The notes: generated by a model from the letters alone, not told the origin. Numbered from the stretch's first letter, positions 11,601 through 25,033 are shown. The stretch: DNA of 64,000 nucleotides from Gibbula magus (GCA_936450465.1 OW388301.1:20317523-20381522), one strand, 5' to 3'. Numbers and translations: made by a program.

Positions 11601-13540
11601 ATGACTATCAATGACAATACATCAATAACACTTCCGACACCTTCATGTGATGATATAATTTCGTATTTGAAACGTTGAAAATACTTTGTTATCCTTCACT
11701 TATTCTGAAGAATTAACAAATACTGTTGAATATTGCTAAGTATTATTGCTAAAGGTGTTCGTCAGTAAAACGTATAAATCTTTTTCAAACAAAGCATTAC
11801 AAATAATCACATAAGTTTTAAAAGCGCTATAGCACGTTTTTTATTCTATTATATTTTTACTCAAATTGTCTCATTTGTAGGTCTCATTTAAGTTCTCATT
11901 GTCAATGTGAGAGATCAGACAACAAGATGGTTGAGTATTTTATCATAGTGTCATATTTCAAAGTCTACTCTTAGTCTTTAGTTATCGCTTGTTATCAGCC
12001 GGATCACTTGAAGTACCTTCGGTGGCAAATTTAACGGGAACACCTTGAACTGGCCGCTCAAAGGTAAGAGGACGGCGGGTTCCCACTTTGCCGGACAGCC
12101 GACTTCCCTATTCAAACCCATTGAGGCGGGATAATCCATGAACAATAGGGCATTAAAATATAGTCTGTTTAGGACATGAAACATAACATAACAACTTCTA
12201 CATTTCTTATATTTTTTTATTTAGATGTTCATAAGAAATTCTTGACACATACATTGGGCATTACAACTTCTACATTTCTTATATATTTATACGTACAAAA
12301 GTGTCTCTGTGAAATAACTATACGCATATTACTGACAACTACTCACAGAAATAAACTATAGCCGGCAAAGCGGCCTACCGTTACTGTTAATCAGTTATCA
12401 TCACATCACCTGTCGGGCAAAGTGGGACATGATCAAGAGGACTTGTATGTCTTAACCTAATCATGTACGTTCATTTGGGAACTCTTTCCATTGATTCAGG
12501 GGATCATGTATTATTTAGCAATTCATTTGGAACACATATTTACTTAATTTCAGTTAGAAGCACGTGCTACGGAGCCTTAACGAGCTATACTGTGGTCACA
12601 TAGACTATAGTTCTTTAAAAGAACTATGTCATAGCACTTTATTTCTAATAAGGAATAGAGTTTGAAATGCGTATTCTGTGAAGAATACTGAAAAGTAATA
12701 ATCAAGGACGATACTGTATCAATATGTCTCAACACAATAACTTTATTTAATAAGTAAAGTTCGCTGTAGACCAATGTGTTTTGTAATAAAGTTTAGTTTT
12801 GTTCCGAACTCCTACGGTTAAAGCACGAGGACATTAGTTACAACCGCCAAGTTTGGCTGCAGGAGCTGCACAACATGGTAGGAGTGCACACTGTATTTGT
12901 TGCGATTTATGAATGCAAATGGCTGACGTGAATCGACGTTCCCTTACTAGGGGGCTGCGTGAAACAACGGAAATGTCATTCAATTGTGACGTCATCAAAA
13001 GACTATACCGTTATTTAAGAAATAAAGTTACCTGTATCCCAGAGTGTTTGTAAAACAGTTTTGCCCTGAACTATTACAGTTAAAGCACGGGGGCGTTAGC
13101 ATATTTGATAACAAAGGAACAGTGTTGAAGAGCGGAAACGTCATTCAAGTGTTTCATCATCAGAAAACTACCTGTATTGTCTAAAGAACTTTTTAATTTT
13201 TCTAACCGCTATTCGTCGTAGAATAGACTACATAATCAAATTAAAAGTTCAAATGAATTAATGCAACTTTGCATTAACACGACAATAGCGCCCTCTGTTG
13301 CCAAAGCTATCATTCGCAAAACATAGTTGCAGGTCACGTTCATGGAATTCAATAATGTTCTCTACTTAACAGATTTGAATAATGTATTCTGCTTTGTGCG
13401 AACGTGTAGATTTATTTGAGAGTCTTTCTATCTTTAAATATTGCATAATTCTCTTTTTTAATTATATGTAACGGTAATATTTACGAATAATAAAATAAGA
13501 GCGTTTCATTATCAATGCTCAAGAGATTTATAGAAGAAAA
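11600..13540. other. Gene-free stretch with a diverged tandem pair
   Basis: No gene is seen. Between about 12,730 and 13,180 a unit of roughly 260 bp occurs twice: GGTTAAAGCACGAGGAC near 12,818 is echoed by AGTTAAAGCACGGGGGC near 13,079, each followed by a GGAAA[TC]GTCATTCAA block. At 12,185-12,290 ACAACTTCTACATTTCTTAT occurs twice. Confidence 0.5.
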
Positions 13541-13849
13541 TATAGAGTTTTCAATTTCGAAACATCTACCAGGTAAACAAATCTCTATTTACGGTATTAT
13601 ATTAAAAATGAGGGTGGTATGAAATAAATTTACATTTATTTCAACATCGATTAGAAGGAGGAATATGCGATATGAATCAATTTAAATCCAAATAAAGAAC
13701 TAGGTCCATAAGTAGTTCATCATTATTTATTTCATATTTATAGATAAATGAATAAGCATCATTCATATATCTAGCACTGACGCAATTATGGCCCATGTTC
13801 ATTTCCTGGTCATCTTTCTAAGTGAGGGGAACTTTTTTGAAGATTGTTT

Positions 13850-14130
13850 TCCAAGCCTATTCTTTCTCTGCCTCCTCCTCCTCATAAATTTCGGCTAGCT
13901 CAGCTTTTGATCCTGAACTCCTCGTATTCAGACACCGATTCTTCCAGTTTGGACTCTGCCTTAGTAGGACTCTGCCCGAACATCTGCAGGATGAGTTCTT
14001 GGACGATGAGAGCAGGGTACTGCTGGCTTCTACTTGAGGGGAGTGGAGCAACACCTGACATGAAGAATGTGTAGGGCAGTTGAGGGACATCAGCGTTCAG
14101 ATGAATAGGGAACCTGAGACAGTGTTACAA
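13850..14130 (-). pseudogene. Unit C beta-tubulin C-half remnant
   Basis: Minus-strand beta-tubulin similarity ([29 protein letters not shown], then [15 protein letters not shown]). Much of the domain is missing, and an in-frame stop follows the SEYEEF segment. No EF-hand exon was found between this and the intact signal-peptide exon at 15,415-15,455. This is the most decayed member of the family. Confidence 0.65.
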
Positions 14131-15414
14131 ATAGAGCAATTTGCTATATGCTCATCAGTCATTTTGTTATTAATAATCACGATTTGCATGTGAAATACTA
14201 GGTTCAAAATTTAAATGAAATGCAAAATCACCAAACACACAATTTTAATGATTCATTTTAATTGAGAGAACAGGTATCACCTCACCTCACTTACAGTCAT
14301 ATTCCCAAAATTTTAGCTTACGTTACCGTCACCTATATTCGCGGTAACTATGTTACAACGTGTGTTATTCGCATTACATGCGAATCTCAAGTTAGCGACG
14401 AATTTAAATAGCCTGGTATAATCAATTGATAGTTATTCTTTCACCGTGCACTCTTACATTGATAATATGTTCAATAATGATTACATGGTAGGCCGTCAAA
14501 TTAAAGTTACACCTGAAATCATCAAAACTGCCATGACGTCAGTTTTTTACGTTTGTGTAGGTAATTTTAAAACTGACGTTAAAGTGATGAAAAACGTTTT
14601 GGTGACCCCTTATTATTATTTCTGAATTCGTTTCTTCAGTTAACTGGGTACATCATATTGAAGTTTAAGCAATATCTAAAAGATGTGTATTAGTGACAAA
14701 TCCTTTTGAACATGCGAAACACGATGACAAAAAATGCTGTTTTAAGTGCTTAACTTAATTTTGTTTCTTTTTTCCAGCGTCATTAATTTTCAAAATATAG
14801 ATTTGCTATACATCCCCGTATGTGATTGAAATATATCTGAAAGGATTCAGGGTTAATTCGTTGAAAGTGAGCGCATATTTTAAATACACCAAAACAGTCA
14901 CAAATTTGCTGACGGTTGTATTATCATTAATGTCGATAACTCTTAAATCGTTCAGTGACCCTAAGATTTTCTTACATTTTTTTAAAAAGACATAATAAAC
15001 TTGCTATTTTGAAAAAATAAACGGATTCTAAAACATTTGATTTCATCGTCTGCTCTCTCCTTAAGGATTTTAGGTTGGACCCACGTCATGCCTATATGTG
15101 ACAGGAATTAAGACCAGTTGAAGAATTCATGTCTCAATGTAACAAAGATGATATTCAGAAAATTTCAGCTTCATCTACGACTGTAGAAAAAAATCATTCT
15201 TCCAAGCATCGCGTGTGTGATTTATTTGATTTGAAAATTGTTAACTGGTGTTTGGCAATGTTTTAAGGGCATAATTACAAATAAGAACACATCGATTAAG
15301 TGACCATCTGACTTTTCATAATTAGTATGTATACATATGCTTTAAATCAGAAACAACTGAATATTGTAACTCATTCTTACATTTTAAGAAATTGTTAAAA
15401 GTAATGTCACTTAC

Positions 15415-15455
15415 CAGCATACCATCAACGCTGCGAAAATAGTGAGTGGTACCAT
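15415..15455 (-). CDS. Unit C orphan signal-peptide exon
   Basis: Encodes MVPLTIFAALMVC plus TG, with an upstream acceptor (CTATTACAG) and a good donor (GTAAGT), in the same phase as sister exons. The exon is well kept although the body of the unit is decayed. It could still splice to another exon, or simply be a relic. Confidence 0.5.
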
Positions 15456-15670
15456 TATAAGTATCTGTAATAGCAATGTCCAACAATCTGTCCGAACAAC
15501 ATCTCAAAGAATCACATGTTAGATTTGAAGACGTGAACTTGATTTCTTTAAAGTAACTGCTTTTCAAATGTTATTATTTCTTACCAAATATCAAATTTAG
15601 CAACACGTGATATCCATGGTAATCAAGAAATATGCAAATAAATATTTTAAAACCAATATGTCATACTCAC

Positions 15671-15935
15671 CAGTGAGGAACGTTACTGAGAAATTAACGG
15701 CTATTAACGAGATGTGCTTTTCTTTGAAATGATATAATTTCAGTTGTAACTTCATAAAATGGTTATATTACATTATTGAACGCTTGGTATTCAAAATTTA
15801 ATTTAATCGAGTATGACTCACAGGGGCGTGTTTCACTTAGTATTATTGTTAGAATCGGTGTATGTTTACATAGATTGTAATGGGTAAGATATAGTGGAAT
15901 ACATATTTTCCTAACACTATTTATAAACGCCTATG
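15671..15935 (-). promoter_or_regulatory. Unit C first exon and promoter module
   Basis: The untranslated exon ends at 15,671 with donor GTGAGTATG. GGGGCGTG lies at 15,833-15,840; the inverse partner near 15,925 is degraded (AACGCCTATG). From 15,935 to 17,600 no gene is seen, though 17,340-17,500 resembles the spacer upstream of units A and E. Confidence 0.45.
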
Positions 15936-17635
15936 TAAAATGACTATCAATAACATTAAATTAATAACACTTCTGACAGATTCTGATAAATGTGTTGTAT
16001 CCAACATTCAAGTTATTTCATCATGCTTAAGTTATTCTGAAGAACTGAAAACAATACTGGTATATTACAACTTTTCATTTTAAACATTTCAAAGAGGTTA
16101 TTCAGTTAAAGTTAACAAGGTTTTCTGACAAAGCAATGAAAATAATCACTTAAGCTGTTTATGCTATATATTTGTCACATGGATCTTAACATATTGTATT
16201 ATTACATGATGGACGAGTGTTCTGATTTCTTATTGACCGAGTCGGATGGTCATCGACAATGATCAAATGTTACATTTAAGTAAAATTTATGTTTATTATG
16301 TAAGCATATTTTCCCAGTGATCTGATTTGTCGAGAGGCGATCACGTGACCATCGACAGAAAAGCATATTGACTCCAGCCCGAGTCCCACCAAAAACGGTA
16401 TTGATTTGAGTGACGTCAAACGATTGTTGCATGACATCAAACTAAATGTTATCATGTTATTGTTATCATGACGCATCTGTTCAAGCCAAAATAAACTTTT
16501 GACTGTATTTTATTGTTATCCTTTCATTTCTATATCAAATACACAATACAAAAATTATGGACTGGTGAATTCGGTCAATACATGTTTGTATTGACCCTTG
16601 AAATAATATTTGTCCTTGTTCAATATTGTTTTCTCGGGTTCATAAAAACAGGTATTGACCTCATCACAAGTCTATAATTGTATAATATTGACCTCCGAAA
16701 GTTATCGCCTGGGTGAACATAATTTTTCCGAGGTGGATAACCCATTTGGTTCACCTCAACTGATGTCTATAAGTGTATATTATTTTATTTTAAAAAGGTT
16801 TACTCCATACATTGGAAATCATGTCAGTTATTATATCTGTGTGACACCTTAAATATACAGACAGAAAGATTATTTGTGAACTCCCACGGTACAAAACAAG
16901 TGATTGTCGGACACGAAACATGGTGCCTTCCGCTTGACCTTAATACCATAAGTGTATATATCAGTCTCACAGAGTTAATAACAGGAGCTGAGTCTTTAAA
17001 GAGGTTCCACACACTAAGTAAAATCCATATCACAATCATGACAGTTCATCATTAGATAGATTGAACACTGACTAAATGCAAAAAGGGTACGTCGCCATTA
17101 AAATAGATTCTACTATGTGAGGCCATAAGTTGATACAGACCCTTTATTTTTCATACTATTAGTCTCTGTCAATCACAATTTTGAATGTTCAATGTGCAAT
17201 AAATTGTTATCATTAATAACTATTTTGAGAAAATTTAGAGAGTATAATTTACCAAGACAATATCAATGAAAAAAAGGCTATTCCATGTAGATTAACAATG
17301 TAATAAAACAAAAAAACGTGTACGAAGAATGTTTCTCTACATGTGTAGAAATTTAACTGAACCATAAACTTTATCATACAAATCAATATTCAGAATGAAA
17401 AAAGGGGTAACACCACAGTCCAAAGGGAGATAACTCCAAACCTCGACTGTGTATCACTTAAATAATCTTATTCACTTTAGATATATTATGGAGAAAACAA
17501 TTGTTTTTTCATAAAACACTAATATGAAAGAAATAAATTATCTTATTTTTAGCATAGACAGTAGGTTGGATTGGATTGACATTCCTAATTTTTGCGCATT
17601 CAGAACAGCGTCGCCGAAGAATTGTTTTTATGTTG

Positions 17636-17893
17636 CTATTCTGACAATGGCAATCTATGTACCGCCTTGAATATCAAGTAGTCCACTCTGTTTTGAGTAA
17701 AGTTCAGTTTATTTACAAAGAACTCACGCAGGACATTATCCGTAGATTCTTGTTGAGCTTCTTTTATTCCATAGAACAGGAGGTTCGTCTTTCTTTCCTC
17801 GATGTCCTTTAACAGGAACTTTCGTTCAAGCTCTTGTTGACAAGTCTGTTTTTTATCTATTGGTGTAGTGTTAATATGGAAGAATAAGTTCAC
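17636..17893 (-). pseudogene. LINE ORF1-like fragment
   Basis: An 85-residue open stretch. Its segment RKTNLLFYGIKE...LREFFVNKLNF...VHRLP matches the pattern of LINE ORF1 proteins (N-V-[IL]-F-x-G-[IVL], then a helical region, then A-H-R-[LI]). No reverse transcriptase lies alongside. It is a short relic; the family is recognised by motif only. Confidence 0.5.
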
Positions 17894-17907
17894 CAGTTAT
17901 GTATTTA

Positions 17908-18070
17908 GGAGATAAATCCATTCTGTTTTATATTTTGGGGTTGTATGTTGTGCATTTTTTACCCCTAAATTTAAGTTCAAACCGACCTTGCGAGGTTCGA
18001 AATGTTAATTTAGGGGTAAAAAATGCACAACATACAACCCCAAAATATAAAACAGAATGGATTTATCTCC
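17908..18070. repeat. Near-perfect fold-back (hairpin) element
   Basis: Arms of about 65-70 bp: left GGAGATAAATCCATTCTGTT through TTACCCCTAAATTTAA, and the right arm its inverse, around a centre near CGACCTTGCGAGGTTCG. The high arm identity suggests a recent origin. It directly abuts the LINE fragment. Confidence 0.85.
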
Positions 18071-18388
18071 ATTCTAACATGACTAATTAGGAAAATAATG
18101 AGGAACTCTTTCGTCTTGCGCCAAAGCGCTGTGCTTTGGTCAAACCAGTACAGACCGGTTTCACTCGCCAGCGACCCATCGGTGCAGTTCACTTTTCAAA
18201 GAACATGCTTCAATCAAAATATCAAAACAAACACTAAAACTTATTTCAATGTAACTTATCTTTATTCAATTGATGATAATATCAACAGAAAACCCATGTT
18301 GGAAGTCATCAGACTCACAGAAGCGATTTTCAAGTAAATACATAGTCCGACCTATCTCCCCTACAAGGCCGACAAGGACCAATCCCAT

Positions 18389-18770
18389 TCAAGGGGCGCT
18401 ACTCTGAAAGTAGTTATTCACTACAAGCGAAGAGTTAGAGACTTGAAGAAAGCCTGACAAGAATGCTTTTTGTTTCATGGTTGAGGACATCGTGGATGGA
18501 AATGGGGTCATTTGGGATTGTGAACTGGAGGCAGTGGAAGAATTTTGCAAAATAGAGGAATAACGCCGCTTCTGTTCATTGGATGAATCGCTGTTGTATG
18601 AAGCGAGCGACTGTTGATTTCTGTGCCCCGTGATTTTCATGATTTCACGCGATTCTACGCCAGCATGTGACAACATAGTGACAGTTGTGGCACGGACACA
18701 ATGATTGGTATATATTTTATTCAGATTACAATCGTTCGAGATCGCGGAGCAATGTGAATCGGTCGCAAAT
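18389..18770 (-). pseudogene. Crypton-like tyrosine recombinase fragment
   Basis: The minus-strand frame shows the C-terminal catalytic part of a tyrosine recombinase: IYTNHCVRATTVT (H-x-x-R), then MKITGHRNQQSLASY (GH and the nucleophile Tyr), then a Ser/Gln-rich tail. This pattern is typical of Crypton-related recombinases of invertebrates. The N-terminal half, including the first catalytic Arg, is not found upstream, so it is a truncated copy. Confidence 0.6.
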
Positions 18771-19166
18771 ATTTAGAGGTGATTATCGGTAAAATAATTA
18801 CTCCAAAATTGATACGAGGAACCAATCAGAGAGCAGTATTTTCATTCTAAATATAGTGTCATGTTAGAATAAATGTTTATCAACCTAAATTTTGGTATGT
18901 AAGATGAGTGCTTGATGACAAGATGCTGAATCTCCAATCCACAAACCTGTGTCATGTTTACATTTTTGTGCAGGTACATAACAATTTCTTAATTCGTTTA
19001 ACAGGTTACAATAGTAGAGAGAAAACGTCACCTCAAATATTACATGGACATAATGGTAATAATCAAAATGCTTCTTCCATTTACACCATAAATCTGAAAT
19101 TGATGGTTTAACTTTCATCCTGTACGAATCATCGATAAGTCCGCAGTCTGTTTCGATAACAAGGGA

Positions 19167-19296
19167 ATAGAGGACGAGTAGCAGTATATTTTCGGCAGAT
19201 AAATGTACGGTTTTGTAATGGTTGGGCGAGATTGTCTTCCAATTATCTCAAAATCGTAAATTTATCTCCCGAAATGTCCTGCTACGAGTTCTCTAT
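19167..19296. repeat. Fold-back element
   Basis: The left arm ATAGAGGACGAGTAGCAG and inner GATAAATGTACGGTTTTG are mirrored by CAAAATCGTAAATTTATC and CTGCTACGAGTTCTCTAT on the right. From 19,300 to 20,150 no gene or clear repeat is seen. Confidence 0.7.
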
Positions 19297-20152
19297 CTAT
19301 TGTACAGCGCAGTCAAATACATGAATCATGACGAACATGTTTTAAAGTTGATTTTATATGAATTGTCAATTAATTTGGGAAACAAGTAAAAGTAAACAAG
19401 TAAAACATTGACATTATGTTATAGCCTTTTACTTCATCATACACGCTTCAGAATTCAGTGTCAGTATTTTACTCTCCGTTCAAATGCCCATTACACAGTC
19501 TTTAACCACCTCCCATTCGAGCATAGCGATGCAGTTTGCTTCACTGACATAAAAGAATAAACAGACAAACACATCATCAAAACTGTTTCTCTGTCAAAAT
19601 CGTATATGATCTACTCCCGGTTTACTCGTATTCAATTTTACAGACAGACATATAACTCTCTTCGCACAGGCCAACTTGACCCCTGGTCATTATTTGTACA
19701 ATAGTATTGTCACAAACAGGTTGGCTAGTATGTACCCGTATTCATTTCACAATCACTAACCATATTATCAATAACCAATCAAAACGGTCATGGCTGTTCA
19801 GACATTGCAAGTTTCTGAGATGGTAACTTGCATAAAAAGAGTTTCCTAACAATGTCACTCATAAAATAATGGTAAATAAACACATAACCAACAGTATCAA
19901 TGTGTCATGTAATTGTTCTCTAGACCAAGGGTAAAAAATAACAAACATATTTAGTTTTTGCTGCACAATTTATTTCTTAAAACAAGAATCTGGACCAGCG
20001 AATTTGCTTAAGGCTTATTTGAACAATACTGCACAATATGATGATGGTGTATAAAGTTCAATTAAAAGTTTTTTAAACCTCTTATAAAATAATAGATTCT
20101 GTACAAGTTGATGAGATTAATTTGCACAAAACCAAAATCGGGTCATCTTTTC

Positions 20153-21640
20153 TCAATGAGGAGATATTTGGAAGATGTTTGTCCAGCGTAAGTATCGGGG
20201 GACTGTGGCGTTCTGCCATAGCTGGTATGCATACACCATTTCCTTGACATCGATTATCTGCTGGGTGAGTTCTGGGACGGTGAGGTCACGGTACTGCTGG
20301 CTGCCTGTTGAGCTGAACGGGTGGGGACGAGGGTAGGGCCCCAGGTTGACGGCCAGTTTACGGAGATCATAATCAGTTATCAGCTGACCAGGGAACCTCA
20401 GAAAGATGGTCACACCGGAAATGGTAACGGAAACCACATGGTTGAGGTCACGGTAAGTGGGCGGGGTCAGTTTCAGGGTGCTGAGAGCCGTTTGATACAG
20501 TAGCTCATTGACTGTGGTCTTCTGTCTCGTCAGATGCTGGTTATTGTCCTTGTCCACCTTCATAAAGAGTCGTCTGCCTTCATCTCCAATATGGTCTGTT
20601 GGGTAGCCTAGGCTTGTAGACAAACATGTTTGGAATGAATACGGGAATCACTGACAGTAAACATGCGATTAACTTGATAAGTAATTAAAAACTAATTCCA
20701 ATAATTGATGTACACAATTGTGAAACCCAAATGAAAGGATGCTTTAATTGGAAATATATTGAACTTAATTCATATCTTGAATTTAGAATCATCATGTACA
20801 ATTTGTGTAACTCAATTTGTTAATTCAAAGATTGATCCATTGGTAAGAGATAGCCAATTGTCATGGGGTTATCTTCGATAAGTAATAAATCTGTCCCTCC
20901 TACATGACTTCGTATATGATGAACCATGACTGTGTTACATAAAATGCATTGCAGAGAGGAAAGAACATCTTGAAATAAAAATAGTTTCTTCAAAATATTC
21001 AACTTTAATCCACATATTGCATTTAAAGGCTCAATTGCACGCTACTCGTCCTCAAATTCTGGAGGAATGTGTGCAACTTTTGAATATATTTAATCTCTAA
21101 ACTCACACAAAATTAAATTGTCTTCATTTAACCGATTTATAATTATAATGTAAGAAGTGCTGTTGCATTAACCACATGGTCTGCCGTTTTTTGGTCTTAA
21201 GGTTGTATGCAAAATATGATGATTGCCGATTTCTTAGCTCATCCGGATGTAATGCAACGTTGTTGAAAAATTGGCGAGCAATTGTGTCTTTGAAATCACA
21301 TTATATAACTCTTGGTTATGGCTTTGCTGATGACTTATCATGTTTGACATTGACGTAGACTTAAAGCCCTGATAACATTATAAACATCAGCAATCAATTT
21401 TTTTGACTTATTGTGTATGGAAATGTTTTAACTGCTGTCGTGTTAACGCGTTAACGATCATTATAGCAAATATGACTATCTTAATTAATTTTACATTTGG
21501 CTTTTCATTATCAGTATGTATCTGCACTGAATCAGAAACAACTGAATTTTTAAACTCATTTTTCATAAACTAATTCTTCAGGCCAACAATGTAACTTACC
21601 AATATACCAACAACGATGCGAAGATAACAGGCGGTACCAT
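20153..21640 (-). CDS. Gene D: short secreted EF-hand-like / beta-tubulin chimera
   Basis: Exon 21,640-21,600 encodes [13 protein letters not shown] plus TG (donor GTAAGT). Exon 20,612-20,153 completes the Cys codon and stays open to a stop, giving 166 residues. The EF-hand-like loop is [12 protein letters not shown]. The tubulin part keeps [24 protein letters not shown] and [15 protein letters not shown], then diverges and lacks the C-terminal helices and acidic tail. It is probably a truncated paralogue of the gene A type, and it may be a pseudogene with an open frame. Confidence 0.45.
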
Positions 21641-21838
21641 TATGGGTATCTGAACAAGAAATACCGGTATGTTACAATCATTTTGAATAGGTGAAATTCA
21701 AATCTTTAAACTAAGCGTTGTCAAATGCCGATAGTTGTTTCAAAATATCAAATTTAGGAATAAGAGATGCACGTAGAAATTACGAAATATGCGAATTCAT
21801 ATTTTCAATAAACCATCATTTTGATAATTCGTACTCAC

Positions 21839-22087
21839 CAATGAGGAACTTGACTGAGAACTAGATGTCTGTGTAAGGGATGAGTTTATCAGTTGAATAA
21901 TATAACTGCAATGTAAATTTCATAAAATGGTTATATTGGTATAATTGTATGCATAATGCATCTAATTTAGGGGCGTGTAGCAATTCAAAATATTGACAGA
22001 ACAGATGCATGCTTACATATATTGTAATAGGGTATGGTTTATTGGAATATATGTGTTCTAACAATATTTCAAAGCGATACACGCCCC
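21839..22087 (-). promoter_or_regulatory. Unit D first exon and promoter module
   Basis: The untranslated exon ends at 21,839 (donor GTGAGTAC) and would splice to the acceptor TTGTTCAG 12 bp before the gene D start codon. GGGGCGTG lies at 21,970-21,977 and CACGCCCC at 22,080-22,087, the best-preserved pair with unit 0. From 22,090 to 23,240 only duplicated non-coding repeats are seen. Confidence 0.5.
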
Positions 22088-22589
22088 TGTAGCATGACTA
22101 TCATGGGCAATAAATCAATAACACTTCTGAAACCTACTTGTGGTGGTTTAGTTTCGTATTTGCAACATTTATGTCTCTTTTTTTATTATGCTTCAATTTT
22201 TATGAAGAACTAAACATTGCTGGTGAGCTTTGAGCAATCTTCATGATGAGTTGGCAAAGCTAGAGTGTGAGTCAAGGTTAACAAATATCCTTTCAGAACA
22301 CACACTCACAAACAAAGTTGACATATTTTGGTCACATGGAGTACAGTTTTCTTACATTTGCATTAAAACAGAGTTGTTTTTTAATCAGTAGGGACAGCCG
22401 TCACATAATTGTGACCACGGCGTTTCTTCAGACAATTAATCATTGCCTACAGAAATAGAAATATACTGTTTTTATGTTTATTAGTTATTTGGGAATACAA
22501 TAAATAAACGCTTAAATGCCTAATATTCATTGACTGTAGTTTGTCGAACAGTTTCTTTAAAATGCACGGAAAAGGGAACATCCCGTGCA

Positions 22590-22868
22590 AGGCATAACAC
22601 AAGCCAGTCTCTATCACTGGTCAATTGAAGCCATTGCGTTTGATCTGCCAGAGATTTCTGACTGCACCACCAGGTCAAGGTGCCGCACGCTGACACGCGG
22701 GTACAGAAAAGATCACAAAATGCAGCAAGGCTTAAATTAGCCAGTCACTGCCATCAAGCTATGCTACATTTCATTGTCGTTTTCTTTGCCAGAGATTTAT
22801 AATTGCATTGCGTTTGACTGGCAAAGACTGCAGCATGACTTAAATAGACCAGTGATAGAGAAACTGGA
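22590..22868. repeat. Fold-back repeat, duplicated copy
   Basis: The block-2 counterpart of 812-1,116, with the same arm phrases (AAGCCAGTCTCTATCACTGG and the inverse). Its right end is truncated at the deletion joint near 22,868. Confidence 0.6.
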
Positions 22869-23246
22869 AGTCAAATCTACAAATCACAAGGCGTGAGTAC
22901 ATTGCACCCTTCTGAGCTTTTAGTTTTTGCAAATAAAACAATAGGTTTTCAACGGTCAAGCCTTTATGATACTTATTTGGCTGGACAGAGTAATCAAGTC
23001 TATATTTTCTTTATCCCTATCTCCAAAAAACAGCAGCTTGTAAGACAATTATTTCATGGCGTTGTACCTGTGACATAAAAGCCACATTCACCAAATCTAT
23101 AATGTATTATCCCCTTTGGCCAATGACTCAGAATAAACGAGTTCAGCTCACTAGCGCATTTGATTCTGAAGAAGATGTAAATAGTTTTTTTCAGTCATGA
23201 CCCCAATTTATAATTTCCATTGGCCTAAGAGCTTGTACACGAGTTT

Positions 23247-25033
23247 TCAAGTTTTAAGGCTTTTTGTTATTGGAATGAAGAACTCCTTCTTGTCCATACC
23301 CTCGCAAGTGTACCAGTGAAGGAAAGCCTTTCTCCTCAACATAGCTGTGAACTGCTCAGAGATACGCTTCAATAGTTCCTGGATGTCTATGCCGTTGCCG
23401 ATGGAGGTAGCTGACAGCTTGAGATAACGAGCTGCGCTCTCACAGACAACGGTATTGACGTTGTTGGGGATCCATTCAACCAAGTAGTTGCTGTTTTTAT
23501 TTTTGACATTCAGAATCTGTTCATAAAATCCGTTCATGGACATGCGACAAGCTATAGTTGGGTACGGTCTGTGATGGTGGTCGCAGGCAATAGTCATCTT
23601 ATTGCCATCTAACTTCTTGTCAGTGTTCTCTACCAACTGATGGACTGCGGTCTCTTGTCTTGTCAGATGCTGGCTGTGGTTTTCGTCCAACTTCTTGGCG
23701 ATATGGCCTGTTGGGTAACCTAGGCTTGTAAACAAATGGTTTGAATGAATATGAGATTAACTGATAAATATGTGATTAACTAAACTCATCAAGCTTTAAT
23801 TCCAGTAAATGCTCTTCGTTGTGTACACAAAATAGTCATCATATTTAACTTGTGTAATACTTGCAAAGTCGAATGCTATTTACGAATATTTCAACAGACT
23901 TTTAATGATAAATAAGATGTTGGCCAGAATCTTGAGACAGTGCATTGTCAAGAGAGCAACTGTCATGGATAATGATTAAAAGCATTTATTACCCATATGG
24001 TTGAAACTAATCGAGTTAATATTATTGATATGAGCACATGTATAAAAGCGGGTATAAACAAATTCACACTCGTTTCGTAAAAGTCATATGACAAACTTTT
24101 TCTCAGGTAATAATCTCTATGTATGTTACATGGTGTTACATAAAAATGTAATCCCTGAGAGGAAGGAACATCACGAAGGCTTGAAGTCAGGGATTGCTAG
24201 ACAAAGGAGCCCCTTAAATGAGTGGTTTATCTGATGTATAAACCGCCATATCCCAATGTTTATAACGTTGATGGTGCATTCCAGTGCTAATAACATTATT
24301 CACATCGACAATTTAATTTTTGTTTAACTGATGCAATGCAAAGGTTTTAAGACATACTAGCAAATATGAATATATCAATTAAGTGGCCTTCTGGCTTTTC
24401 ATAATCAGTATGCATGTTCTTTCAATCTCAAAAGAATGGATTTTATAGTAAAACTGTTTGTTTTAAAGGTACATCCATTGTGTTTCATAAAATTGTATTT
24501 GTCTTTAAGACGTTCAAACTCACCATATGTGCTGTTTACAGTACAAATAATTCACTCAGCTGGCATATTCATTACCAATCGCCAAATATATCATAATTAC
24601 AAGTTTCCAATTAAAATCGAAAAACATCATTATGCATGTGTAGAAACCGAAACTGCACGTCCCATTTACATGCACAGTAGTTATATGACCTATTAAACAT
24701 TATCAAACCAAATTTGTCATTTTGTCTGTTGTAAATAAGATTCTAAAATTACGTTTGACTCATTAGCGCGCGCCAATCGCAATGCATTGTCCGGTTGTCG
24801 ATCAGAAATCACTACGTTTACCTTCATATCGTCAATATACTAAGTCGACTATCATCAAAATCATAGTTTTCGGTAACAGTCGGTACCTGTCGATAAAGTA
24901 ACACATTTTATAACGTTTGGAATATGTGACCCCTAACAACACAATGGATGTACCTTTAAAAAACAATAATTGAGACCAACAATATAACTTACCAAGATAC
25001 CACCAAGGATGAGAAGATGACAAGAGGTACCAT
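23247..25033 (-). CDS. Gene E: internally deleted secreted EF-hand-like / beta-tubulin chimera
   Basis: Exon 25,033-24,993 encodes [13 protein letters not shown] plus TG (donor GTAAGT). Exon 23,724-23,247 is open to a stop, giving 172 residues. Its EF-hand-like loop [12 protein letters not shown] keeps D1, N3, S5, L8 and E12. The tubulin part jumps from VHQLVENTD directly to the late domain ([44 protein letters not shown]). It lacks the middle ~110 residues and ends without the acidic tail. It is the duplicate of gene A; the deletion keeps the frame. Confidence 0.45.
23996..24119. repeat. Internally deleted MITE-like repeat, copy 2
   Basis: Carries the two ends of the 3,708-4,079 repeat (ACCCATATGGTTGAAA and TCTCAGGTAATAATCTC) but lacks the middle ~250 bp. 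Confidence 0.6.
24463..24959. mobile_element. TTAA-flanked MITE (family R), copy 2
   Basis: Begins TTAAAGGTACATCCATTGTG and ends AATGGATGTACCTTTAA. It lies in the gene E intron at the same place as copy 1 in gene A. Confidence 0.75.

Noticed and set aside
11978..12184. 68-residue minus-strand frame in the spacer
   Set aside because: No similarity to a recognised protein and no conservation in the duplicated blocks.
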